This document shows positions 9,211 through 18,443 of a stretch of 64,000 bases of DNA, in pieces (position 1 is the stretch's first letter; each line of letters starts with the position of its first letter). The stretch is from Saccharomyces mikatae IFO 1815. Taxonomy: Eukaryota; Ascomycota; Saccharomycetes; Saccharomycetales; Saccharomycetaceae. Position numbers and translations under genes: made by a program. The DNA lies in assembly GCF_947241705.1 (NCBI RefSeq), contig NC_079265.1, positions 1 through 64,000 of the forward strand. The letters are read 5' to 3'. The notes below the pieces were generated by a model. That model did no database searches and was not told the DNA's origin. It saw nothing but the letters and a program-made list of their open reading frames with translations.

Positions 9211-10110
9211 ACCGATTTCAAGTTATGCTACGATGGCACAGTCTGTCATCAGTCGCTTAGAAAAGGAACACTACACACCAGCAGACTTGGGTCAAGATTT
9301 TTATTGTCATCAAAGCTCTGAGAACAGGGACACGAAGTTGCACTATATGCATGCAGCACCTCCACTCTTTTCTTGTATTTTCCCGAGAAATGCTCCATGC
9401 GGAAGAAAAAAGAAAAGCTTATTTCCCCGTATTTTTTCCTTTTCTCAAGCTTAAATGGTGCGGCGGTACGGCCAGCTCCACAGAAGGTCGCGTAGGAAGG
9501 CCTGTATTCAGGTACCGCAAACAACTGCTTACTGGATGACAGCCAAAGAACCTGGTAAATCAACCTGTGTTAGTCGCTTTAGCGGCAAGAAGACCTTTTT
9601 ACCGAAAATAGTTCCGGGTGCTGTGGTTTGAGTATTCCCCCATGGATCGGTGCCCATTGTCTCAGTATCTCCATTGCCCCGCTTTCCCCACAAACGCACG
9701 CAAACGGTCGCAAACGCTGTTATTCTGATTCTTCGATTTTGCATTGTCCCTATTGCGCTCAAAGCCTCTTTTGTTCTTCCCTCCTTCTTGCTATGAAAAA
9801 AAATCTGCTTTCCACGCATGGTCTTCTTCGTGAAGAGGGCCTTTAAGGGGCAGAGTGCAACAGCCATATCTAACCACGTCGCGCCGATTTGCGGACATTT
9901 TTGGGCTTCGATGCTGGGACATTAGGAGACATATCCTCTTCACTTCAAAAGGTTACAACTTTCCAATACTCATCTACAGGAGCGTGGTCTATGTATAAAA
10001 GCAGTTGGAAATCAACACTTATCGAGGTACTCTACTTCTTTTTCACCGCTTCTTCCTCTGCAAGAGTGCATAGATAACCATCATACAACAATTACGAAAA
10101 ATACTACAAT
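9211..10110. promoter_or_regulatory. Divergent promoter region of the MAL permease and former maltase
   Basis: About 900 bp between the 5' end of the decayed maltase and the AGT1-type gene. In MAL loci this interval is the bidirectional promoter bound by the MAL activator and by Mig1. Visible candidates are a CGCACGCAAACGGTCGC cluster at about 9695-9711 and CCCCGCTTTCCCC at about 9677-9689, which contains a Mig1-like GCGGGG on the complement. A TATA-like TGTATAAAAGC lies at about 9991, some 120 bp before the AGT1 start. Site assignments are tentative. Confidence 0.5.
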
Positions 10111-11958
10111 ATGAAGAATATCATCTCGCTGGTAGGCAGGAAAAGAAATGCCCCAGAGAATGAGATCACAAACCTCCCGGACTCTTCAAGCGCTACAGTC
10201 ATGCAAGCAAAGAGTTTAGACACCGACGATTTTGAAGAAGGGAAGAAAGACGGCGCATTTGAGTTGGGTCACTTGGAGTTCACCACCAATGCAGCACAGC
10301 TAGGCGATTCTGACGAGGACAGCGTAAACGCAATCAGAGTGGCAGACGCTACGGATGATGCGAACGAAGCTAACAATGAGGAGAAAAGCATGACTTTGAG
10401 GCAAGCTTTGCGAAAATATCCAAAGGCAGCCCTGTGGTCTATTTTGGTGTCCACGACGCTGGTTATGGAGGGTTATGATACTGCGCTTTTGAGTGCACTT
10501 TATGCATTGCCGGTTTTCCAGAGGAAGTTCGGTACTATGAATGCGGAAGGCTCCTACGAGATTACCTCGCAGTGGCAAATTGGTTTGAACATGTGTGTCC
10601 TTTGTGGTGAAATGATTGGTTTACAGATGACCACTTACATGGTCGAGTTCATGGGTAATCGTTACACAATGATTACGGCGCTCGGCTTGTTGACTGCTTA
10701 TATTTTTATCCTTTACTACTGCAAAAGTTTGGCCATGATCGCTGTAGGGCAAATTCTGTCTGCTATGCCATGGGGTTGCTTCCAGAGTCTGGCTGTTACC
10801 TACGCTTCGGAGGTTTGCCCCCTAGCGTTGAGATACTACATGACCAGTTACTCCAACATCTGTTGGTTGTTTGGTCAAATCTTCGCTTCTGGTATCATGA
10901 AAAACTCCCAGGAGAATTTGGGAGACTCCGAGTTGGGCTACAAGTTGCCATTTGCCTTACAATGGATCTGGCCTGCACCTTTGATTATTGGTATCTTCTT
11001 CGCTCCTGAGTCGCCTTGGTGGCTGGTGAGAAAGAATAAGATCGCGGAGGCCAAAAAGTCCTTGAATAGGATTCTGAGCGGCACTGCTGCTGAGAGGGAG
11101 ATTCAAGTGGATATTACTTTGAAGCAAATTGAGATGACCATTGAGAAGGAAAGACTTCTGGCATCTAAATCAGGGTCTTTCTTTCACTGTTTCAAGGGCG
11201 TTGATGGAAGAAGAACAAGACTTGCGTGTTTGACTTGGGTTGCTCAAAACAGTAGTGGTGCTGTTTTGCTTGGCTACTCGACATATTTCTTTGAAAGGGC
11301 AGGCATGGCCACTGACCAGGCGTTTACTTTCTCGCTTATCCAGTACTGTCTTGGTTTGGCAGGTACTCTTTGTTCCTGGGTGATATCTGGTCGTGTTGGT
11401 AGATGGACTATCCTGACGTATGGTCTTGCATTCCAAATGGTTTGTCTATTTATCATTGGTGGAATGGGATTTGCATCCGGAAGCAATGCCAGTAATGGTG
11501 CCGGTGGTCTACTGCTGGCTTTATCGTTCTTCTACAACGCTGGTATCGGAGCTGTCGTTTATTGTATCGTTGCAGAGATCCCATCCGCAGAGTTAAGGAC
11601 CAAGACTATTGTGCTGGCGCGTATTTGTTACAATCTAATGGCCGTCTTCAACGCTATTCTAACTCCATATATGCTGAACGTGAGCGACTGGAACTGGGGT
11701 GCCAAAACTGGTCTATACTGGGGTGGTTTCACCGCACTCACTCTGGCTTGGGTCATCATTGATTTGCCCGAGACAACTGGCAGAACCTTTAGTGAAATTA
11801 ATGAACTTTTCAATCAAGGTGTTCCTGCCAGAAAATTCGCATCTACTGTAGTTGATCCTTTCCGTAAGGGTGAGCTTCAAAATGATCTGCAAGTCGACGT
11901 TATTGATCAATCCTCAAGCGTAAAGCAGCGGGAGTCAGCTGAAGCTAACACGTTCTAG
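10111..11958 (+). CDS. MAL11: AGT1/MAL11-type alpha-glucoside H+ symporter
   Basis: A 615-residue major facilitator of the sugar-porter family, closely matching Agt1 (616 residues), the broad alpha-glucoside:H+ symporter for maltose, maltotriose, trehalose and turanose. A long acidic cytoplasmic N-terminus (about 1-105) leads to 12 membrane segments beginning LWSILVSTTLVMEGYDTALL. Sugar-porter signatures include GNRYTM (about 183), FAPESPWWLVRK (about 303), GRVGRWTILTYG and DLPETTGRTFSEI near the end. VDPF in the C-terminal tail is family-typical. The frame is intact, with a good leader before the ATG. It is divergent from the dead maltase and lies within a MAL locus, so regulation by the adjacent activator is likely. 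An Agt1-type rather than Mal31-type permease predicts maltotriose uptake. Confidence 0.94.
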   Translation: MKNIISLVGRKRNAPENEITNLPDSSSATVMQAKSLDTDDFEEGKKDGAFELGHLEFTTNAAQLGDSDEDSVNAIRVADATDDANEANNEEKSMTLRQALRKYPKAALWSILVSTTLVMEGYDTALLSALYALPVFQRKFGTMNAEGSYEITSQWQIGLNMCVLCGEMIGLQMTTYMVEFMGNRYTMITALGLLTAYIFILYYCKSLAMIAVGQILSAMPWGCFQSLAVTYASEVCPLALRYYMTSYSNICWLFGQIFASGIMKNSQENLGDSELGYKLPFALQWIWPAPLIIGIFFAPESPWWLVRKNKIAEAKKSLNRILSGTAAEREIQVDITLKQIEMTIEKERLLASKSGSFFHCFKGVDGRRTRLACLTWVAQNSSGAVLLGYSTYFFERAGMATDQAFTFSLIQYCLGLAGTLCSWVISGRVGRWTILTYGLAFQMVCLFIIGGMGFASGSNASNGAGGLLLALSFFYNAGIGAVVYCIVAEIPSAELRTKTIVLARICYNLMAVFNAILTPYMLNVSDWNWGAKTGLYWGGFTALTLAWVIIDLPETTGRTFSEINELFNQGVPARKFASTVVDPFRKGELQNDLQVDVIDQSSSVKQRESAEANTF

Positions 11959-13037
11959 GGAGAACCCCTCTCGAAAAAAACAAAAGAAAATCGAATAATC
12001 TATGCTTTTAAGCGTTCTTTTACCTTATAGAATATCTATATTCGTTCTTTTTTAAATAATTTGTATGCATTATGACCTATAAAAATCCATTAACAGTTAT
12101 CAATTGATTTGAAACAGTATTTAACAAGAACATCGCGGGGCATATTCAAGAGCCGCTACCACATCCAGAAACCCGAACTCCTCTCAGCATTTAGAACCTT
12201 TCTTGGTCAAAATCGTGTTTCTCCTTGTAGTCCCATCATGTGTGCTTCCCCTATATGCATAACCCGAGGAAAACCGTCTTTCATAGCAAAGCGATACTTG
12301 TACCTTAAAGAAATGCATAGTGGATGAAGACAGCAGCAAAAGCGGCAAGAAATTCAAAGCATAGAAGATAATCCTTTTTTCCGTGGTTTTTCCGTGGTTT
12401 ATCCGCACTTGACAAGAGAAAAAGTTAAAAATTTCGCGACTATATTCGCCAAATGCGCGCAAACTGTGGGGCTGACACTAACAATGATTACTCGTCGCGT
12501 ACGTTTATTACTGTCATTTGGCCTGCACCAATGACGATTGTGCGGCGTGCAGGTATGCAGGAACGTATTAAACGAAAGAAAAAAATAGAATGGTGTGCCA
12601 CATTCATTAAGTATATTGGAAAACCATTGGATTTTTTTTTTTAGATTCAAGTACGGACATGTACACGACTCCATCGTGGTCGGACTTCTCGCACTTTTAT
12701 GAGTAAGAATTCTAAATTTTGATCAAACAAAGTGAAGCTATATAATCGACATTCAATACATAGCATGGTTAATATAGAGTCCAATAATACACACTTGCGC
12801 CGGCGCTGATTGATCTACAGATGCCAGTTAATGACTTGCCTCCCCCTCCCTCTCCTGCCTTATGCGTCGGGAAGAGAGGAAGAAGAAAAGAAATAAAAGT
12901 AGCAAACACACAACCACCACATGCTTATATTGATAAAGAAAAATTTAAGATGTAAATGCTGCTTAAGGGAAATCTTCGTAGAACATGAAATTCACAAATT
13001 CATTCTATGGTGGTAGTAGTGGATTGCTCACCCCTGT
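11959..13037. other. Intergenic region between convergent permease and RTM1-like genes
   Basis: About 1.1 kb with no supported gene. It contains two near-tandem TCCGTGGTT motifs (12380-12388 and 12391-12399) and a further TTATCCGC, similar to drug-response elements although both flanking genes point toward this interval. Confidence 0.5.
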
Positions 13038-13991
13038 TTACACAATGTCTTCCTTGCCGGAATATTCCGCATCAATTTCCTGCGGCGTCTCCTTGAGTTC
13101 GCGACACTCTATCGTAACGTCAAAAATGTTTCCAAAATATGAGGCAATGCAGAACGAAACAATCACGAAAAACATTGGTAGCGCATCAAAAATATACAGG
13201 AACCACTCATGACTCATGATGTAGCCTTTGTAACCCTGGATAGATTCAACAATACGGACAATGGAACGTATCAAAATGAGTATGCTGCTTACTAGCAAAC
13301 TCAAATTCAAAAACCACCATTTTCTGGATAGCTTCCAAAAGTAGGGACATGTCTTCTGAATGCACATCGTAAATCTGATCTCCATAAGAATGAAAAACCC
13401 AAAGAAGACGACTTGAACGAATAGACCAATAATCACAATATAGGAACCTATATTCCTTCCGCCAGAAGAAGCCATCAACCCACCACCTGTTCCTTGCAGC
13501 AAAAAGCTGATAACATCACCGGTGACAAAAAATGTTGTACCATAACGAGGCGATATAGGCATGAGCGACTGGCAATCCAACAGAAATAAAACTCTTCCAA
13601 AAATCATATAGATCGTCGCTGCAAAAAATGTAGGCGCCACCAGCACAAACATGTTTTGTATAATGAACGGTGTCAGTTTGTTAATATCAGTCGCGCTCTT
13701 AGCTCTGCAGATGAAGCCCACGATTTCCAGAGCGCATCCAATGAAAAATGGAATATGAGCGTTAGAGGCCGACTTGATACTGTACATTTTGCTCTCTCTC
13801 TTTTTAGTAGGTTCATTCAGTTCCTCTTCGGGCACAAACGGGTTTTTGGACAATTGGGCAGCCACTTTGGAAGTGTACCATACCTGGTAGGAGAATGTTG
13901 CTGTGGCAAGTATGAATAAAATAATAAACACTATAGCCGCACCTAAACTAGGCGTATAGTTGTAAAATGACCAATCTCTAGAAAAAGCCAT
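13038..13991 (-). CDS. RTA1/RTM1-like seven-transmembrane protein
   Basis: A 317-residue membrane protein of the fungal RTA1 family (lipid-translocating exporter-like), which includes Rta1, Rsb1, Pug1 and the subtelomeric Rtm1. It begins with the family's YTPSLGAAIVF motif. About seven hydrophobic segments follow, with hallmark stretches FIGCALEIVGFICR (about 83-96), PTFFAATIYMIFGR (about 123-136), DVISFLLQGTGGG (about 158-170) and RSIVRIVESIQGYKG ahead of HEWFLYIFDALPM. Family members are linked to resistance to toxic compounds or to lipid and heme export. The subtelomeric position suggests Rtm1, but I cannot separate it from Rta1. It is divergent from a Zn2Cys6 regulator, and a perfect drug response element lies between them. 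Confidence 0.88.
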   Translation of the reverse strand: MAFSRDWSFYNYTPSLGAAIVFIILFILATATFSYQVWYTSKVAAQLSKNPFVPEEELNEPTKKRESKMYSIKSASNAHIPFFIGCALEIVGFICRAKSATDINKLTPFIIQNMFVLVAPTFFAATIYMIFGRVLFLLDCQSLMPISPRYGTTFFVTGDVISFLLQGTGGGLMASSGGRNIGSYIVIIGLFVQVVFFGFFILMEIRFTMCIQKTCPYFWKLSRKWWFLNLSLLVSSILILIRSIVRIVESIQGYKGYIMSHEWFLYIFDALPMFFVIVSFCIASYFGNIFDVTIECRELKETPQEIDAEYSGKEDIV

Positions 13992-14604
13992 GAGTAATTT
14001 GTGTAGAAGGATTGTTCGTAATGAGCTGTAGCTTTTATGGCTTCTTTTTAAATCTAAATCTCGAGCAGGTAGAAAGAAGCATTACTTGCATGCATATATA
14101 TATATATATATCAAGAGGATTCAACATCTCTAAAGTGACGGATTAGAATGCCGTCCGAAAACGCGGTTAGGCCATACAATAAGTCACATGATCTAGCGGG
14201 TTCCCGCAACGTTTTCCGCTAGGCAGTTCTGATGGCAGATGGCGCAGCCACGTTCTCATCCGCGGAAAAGTGCTTTTCATGCACTGTAAATGTCACGTGA
14301 CTCGCGGAATCCTCGCTTTTTCCGCATCAAGAATCAAAAATATCCTGGCAAACAATAGTCGCTGCTTCGTTGCAGACATTCACAGCCTCGCAATCACAAG
14401 CCTCTACGTTATCAGCAAAGGCTATTTTTACGCTACACTAACGTTTCTCCTCTTCCCAAACTTTTTGGTCGCACGCACATCTGCGGTCTTCTTCTACCCT
14501 GCAAGTGAATAGGGTCCACGAGACTTTACTTCATATTGAAGCTGAGCTAAAGTTCCCGCTTCTTTCTTTTCCTTCTTCATATTCATCTTATTGTCGTTGC
14601 AGCC
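13992..14604. promoter_or_regulatory. Divergent promoter of RTM1-like gene and Zn2Cys6 regulator, with a PDRE
   Basis: A perfect TCCGCGGA palindrome at 14259-14266, the pleiotropic drug response element bound by Pdr1/Pdr3, lies about 270 bp before the RTM1-like start and 340 bp before the regulator start. CCGC half-sites recur around it (about 14150-14330), with TCACATGATC at about 14186 and a CACGTG E-box at about 14292. A (TA)n run lies at 14093-14112. The density of CGG/CCG triplets suggests control by binuclear-cluster factors. Confidence 0.6.
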
Positions 14605-16962
14605 ATGTCTGGAATTAAAAAGCAACGCAGAAGTTCTCGTGTGAGTCGTGCTTGTGAGAGATGTAAAAAGCGAAAGATAAAATGTGATACTTTAAAACCT
14701 TGTTTCAACTGCGTCGGCTCTCAATCAAAGTGCACTTACAAGTACCATTCCAAGGAGACCAGCTCTTCGCTCTTGAAGTTTAAAGATAATGTCGGCGTCG
14801 AACTGTGTAATATCAGAAATCATATCGCAAAGCTGAAGCAACAGCAACCTTCCGAATATCCCATCCATTTGCAGAGGGTATTGAACGAGGTTTCGTCTTC
14901 ACTCGAAAGTTTACAGCCACATCTATATTTCAATCTAGACGCCGAAGAGGTCAGATCTTATAGAGGGACGGAGTCTCTGGAAACTCAGGTTCTGGACAGT
15001 CGATGCGGCGTGTTGAACAGGTTTTTGAATTCGAAATCTTACAAGGCTAAGAACAGGCCCCCCGTTGACACTTACCATGGTCTCTATTCTCCGACATTGT
15101 TCTTCACCACCATAGGATTAGGGTGGGTTATCAAGAGATTGCTTGCATACTCGGATGATAAGGCAACAAGAGAAACTGTTTACATACTATTAAAGTACCT
15201 GGAGAGCGTCGTTAAACAAGAAGGAGAGATCAAGATGACCTCGGGCTCACCTTTCGAGTATTACGCAAGGCTGAATAAGATAGGTAGTGGCCACGAGCAA
15301 GTCCTTGCACATGTCATGTCCAAGATCTCGCCTGAATTGAGCCAAACCGTATCGAGTTGGGAAAAAGTCGACTTCTGCAGAGGGACTGACGGATTTGCGC
15401 ATGCCGTTTCGGTCTTTAAACAGTTTAACAAGACAGTAAACTTTAAGGAAATGAACGCATCGTCGTTGAAAGCGTTTTTGGAACAGTACGATGTGATTGT
15501 TTGTTTATGCTTCGAGCAGTTCGAAAGATCTGTATTCTCGGAAATGTATAATCTAGCGAACTTGCAAGACTTGATATATCTGGTGAGGCATACGTATTGG
15601 TCGCAGGATCCCTTTACTGTGGGGAAACTTATAAGTCCCATGTGTAGAAGAAGCTTGGATTTGGGACTGAATCGTTGGGAGTACTACATTGGTCATGATG
15701 AATGCACTGCAGAGAACTACAGACGGTTATGGTGGAACAGCTATTGGTGGGATGGTTGGTACGCTCTTGTTACTGGCAAACCACCTTCCATCTCGGATGA
15801 ATACAGTTCATGTCTCTTTCCGAAGCAAGTGGTCGAACTCGGAGTCGATGATTCCATGGATTGTCTCTCATTGGTTAACTCAGTCAAACTTGAGTCAAGC
15901 AGTATTGATAGTTTCGTGTTTTTTGGATACATTTTGTTGGGAAGAGTTATCAAGAAGGTGTTCTCGGAATTGTTATATAACAAGAGCTTTACGGACTATA
16001 GAGTTCATGCACACCCCACTTTGATGAATTTCAAAGAAATACTAAAGGAGCTAATGACTAAACTTGAAAAGATACTTATGATTTTCTATGACTTGGAAAA
16101 GAAATTATATCCGTTTCTGTCGCTACATTTGGATCTCTATAAGGCTTTTGAGCTCTATGTCCATGCGAAATATGTAGAGATGTGCTGTTTTCAAGGAATT
16201 GAAAGTTTGCTTATACGAATTCAAAGTCTTATGCCTGGTAGTCAGAGCAATGAAATTTCAGAAAAGATAAAGCAGACAAAAAATAAATCTTTTCATGCAT
16301 CCACTGATCTGCTATTACATATTCTCAAAAAGAATGATGGATTAGTATTTTTCAAATCTGTGTGGATTACTACAGCAACTACACTAAATATAATAACGTC
16401 CTTTATCCAAAATCCTTTTCTAAACTCAATTTATCATCTTTCTCTGTTATGTGCTATAACAAAGGCTTATAATGACTTGGTTAAAGATGTTTTTCTTTCC
16501 GTTGACTCCATATCTCGGGTTCACCAGAAGAAATTTGAAAGTGGTGTCATCGCACTCTCCATATTGACACGTATCTGTCTTCAGACTTATATGAGGTCAC
16601 ATAGCATTTCAGAAGAAAGATTGCTTGAAGAGTTGAAAAAGTCTGGTTTAAATTCAGCGGAAACTGCGAAGGTTCTGTTCGATATGAATTCATCTTGTTT
16701 CAGATTTTTATTAGCACGTCTCAACAAAACAGGGTATGTAAAGGGAATCCTAGAGGAAGTTGATAAAGATTTAACGGACCTTGTCGATCATGATTCCAAG
16801 ACGTTTCAGGGTACTAATGAATCTACAGTTGCTCCTAGGGATGCTGCGTCTTCTGAAAATGAACTTTATAAAATGACAGATTGTGGAACCCTTGAGAGTT
16901 TTGTTAATTCACATGTTTTGCCGGAGTTTTGGGATTTAATTTGGGACGATATCGATGCATGA
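14605..16962 (+). CDS. Zn2Cys6 transcription factor, unassigned
   Basis: A 785-residue regulator. The N-terminal cluster is C17-X2-C20-X6-C27-X5-C33-X2-C36-X6-C43, preceded by an arginine-rich stretch (KKQRRSSRVSR), followed by a helical linker with KLKQQQ. The long middle region fits a fungal regulatory domain, with LWWNSYWWDGWYALVTGKPPSISDEY (about 372-397, split here as LWWNSYWWD and GKPPSISDEY) being the usual hallmark. The C-terminus is acidic (PEFWDLIWDDIDA), a plausible activation tail. I do not recognise a one-to-one S. cerevisiae orthologue; the drug-response group (Yrr1, Yrm1, Pdr8, YLL054C, YKL222C) is possible by size and context. It is divergent from the RTM1-like gene, so it may control that gene. 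Confidence 0.85.
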   Translation: MSGIKKQRRSSRVSRACERCKKRKIKCDTLKPCFNCVGSQSKCTYKYHSKETSSSLLKFKDNVGVELCNIRNHIAKLKQQQPSEYPIHLQRVLNEVSSSLESLQPHLYFNLDAEEVRSYRGTESLETQVLDSRCGVLNRFLNSKSYKAKNRPPVDTYHGLYSPTLFFTTIGLGWVIKRLLAYSDDKATRETVYILLKYLESVVKQEGEIKMTSGSPFEYYARLNKIGSGHEQVLAHVMSKISPELSQTVSSWEKVDFCRGTDGFAHAVSVFKQFNKTVNFKEMNASSLKAFLEQYDVIVCLCFEQFERSVFSEMYNLANLQDLIYLVRHTYWSQDPFTVGKLISPMCRRSLDLGLNRWEYYIGHDECTAENYRRLWWNSYWWDGWYALVTGKPPSISDEYSSCLFPKQVVELGVDDSMDCLSLVNSVKLESSSIDSFVFFGYILLGRVIKKVFSELLYNKSFTDYRVHAHPTLMNFKEILKELMTKLEKILMIFYDLEKKLYPFLSLHLDLYKAFELYVHAKYVEMCCFQGIESLLIRIQSLMPGSQSNEISEKIKQTKNKSFHASTDLLLHILKKNDGLVFFKSVWITTATTLNIITSFIQNPFLNSIYHLSLLCAITKAYNDLVKDVFLSVDSISRVHQKKFESGVIALSILTRICLQTYMRSHSISEERLLEELKKSGLNSAETAKVLFDMNSSCFRFLLARLNKTGYVKGILEEVDKDLTDLVDHDSKTFQGTNESTVAPRDAASSENELYKMTDCGTLESFVNSHVLPEFWDLIWDDIDA

Positions 16963-18443
16963 ACTATGCTTGAGAACACAGGTAGCAATGTGATGCTTTT
17001 GTCAGAGCAAATCTACAAAACTTGTAATTTGATCAAGATACTCTAGTTTTCTCCTCAAAAGAACTACCTGTTCTCCACGGTCTTAGATAGTTTTCTTCCA
17101 TTGGTTCAATTCTCTACCTGATCTTTCTACAAGAATAGTCTATTGGTTTCTGTATTCTAGGACCTTTATATTGTAGCGAATTGTAGCCCTTTTTTTCTTA
17201 TTTATTAATTAACAATCTTTTACTTCATTAAGTTTTCTGTAAAGTCTTCCTCTTACATAATCACAGTCTTCCTGGAATAAGAATACAGCCAATTCACGTG
17301 GCAGTATTGTATACCTGTTTTACATGGCTTTGCCGATCATTTCTACCAAGCAGCATAAGAATTCGGCAGTAATCGAGTAGGTTTATGGCTTCTATCTGTT
17401 CGAGTATATATTTAATTTTCATGCTACTATAACTGTATTATTACTTTACTCTTCTCAGAAACAAGAAGTTCTGTTTTATTTTTGGGAGAGCAGTGCAGAT
17501 ATCTCCTTTGCATATAGCACTAAAAGTGGCTGACATCCATCCGTAGTTTACCATGAGACACTAGTGATTAGCATAATTACTTGATCAGATACATCTTGTA
17601 AAAATACGCGCGATTTAAAGGAAAAGTATTTAGCATTCCAAATTTTGTTATAATAGAAGTAAGATGAAGTTTATTGAAGCAGCCTCACAAACATTGTGAT
17701 ATGTATCTGGAGTGCTACTGTCAAGGCTTGTTTACGACGTAGCATTTGAATATCGAGCATGAATATCAGCTTAGAGGTCAAAAAAAACTGGCAGTTTCGA
17801 GTCTGTTTATTCCAAATTAGCAGATAAGTTTAAAACGCAAGAAATAAATAGTTTTGACTGAAAGTTACACAATTTTCTAAAAGAGTAATACGCACCTCAA
17901 CATATATGATACAGCTTCTATAATACACAAGATATAACTAATACATTATCTCCGTATCATTTATCTTGCCTATTAAGCATCTATTGCGTATCGTTCAACT
18001 CTTTTTTACTTCTAACATGACCCAACCTGTTCGCATGGGATACAACAACAATAATAATAATAAAATTCGATCTGTCCTGTACTAGTTGTCCATCTATTAC
18101 GCGTAAGACGCTATCTAATACCTCAATAGCCCTTCTACAAAGTTCATGCCTACTCTAACGTCACTCTAAGGTATTTGCTGTGCCGAATCTTCGGATCAAC
18201 TTTAATCTTAGCTGATATCAGAACTTTTAATGTATTGTATGTACCTGATGATGTTTGCTTGGGAAATATTCATTGGCTTCTGGATAGCCTATAACTTACT
18301 GAATAATGGTAAAAGAAAAGTATTCATTTCTTTCTCAATCGAGAAAGATTACAAAAAGAGTAATAAAAAGACATATATAAACATACTAATCATAAATATG
18401 AACTTTTTTTGCAGAGATCAGCAAAAATATTTCAAGGCGCTCG
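16963..18443. other. Gene-free interval, about 1.5 kb
   Basis: AT-rich sequence between the Zn2Cys6 gene and the 3' end of IMA5. I find no supported coding frame, tRNA or recognisable relic. A short (AAT)n run occurs at about 18048-18064. This is probably the right edge of the accessory block. Confidence 0.5.
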
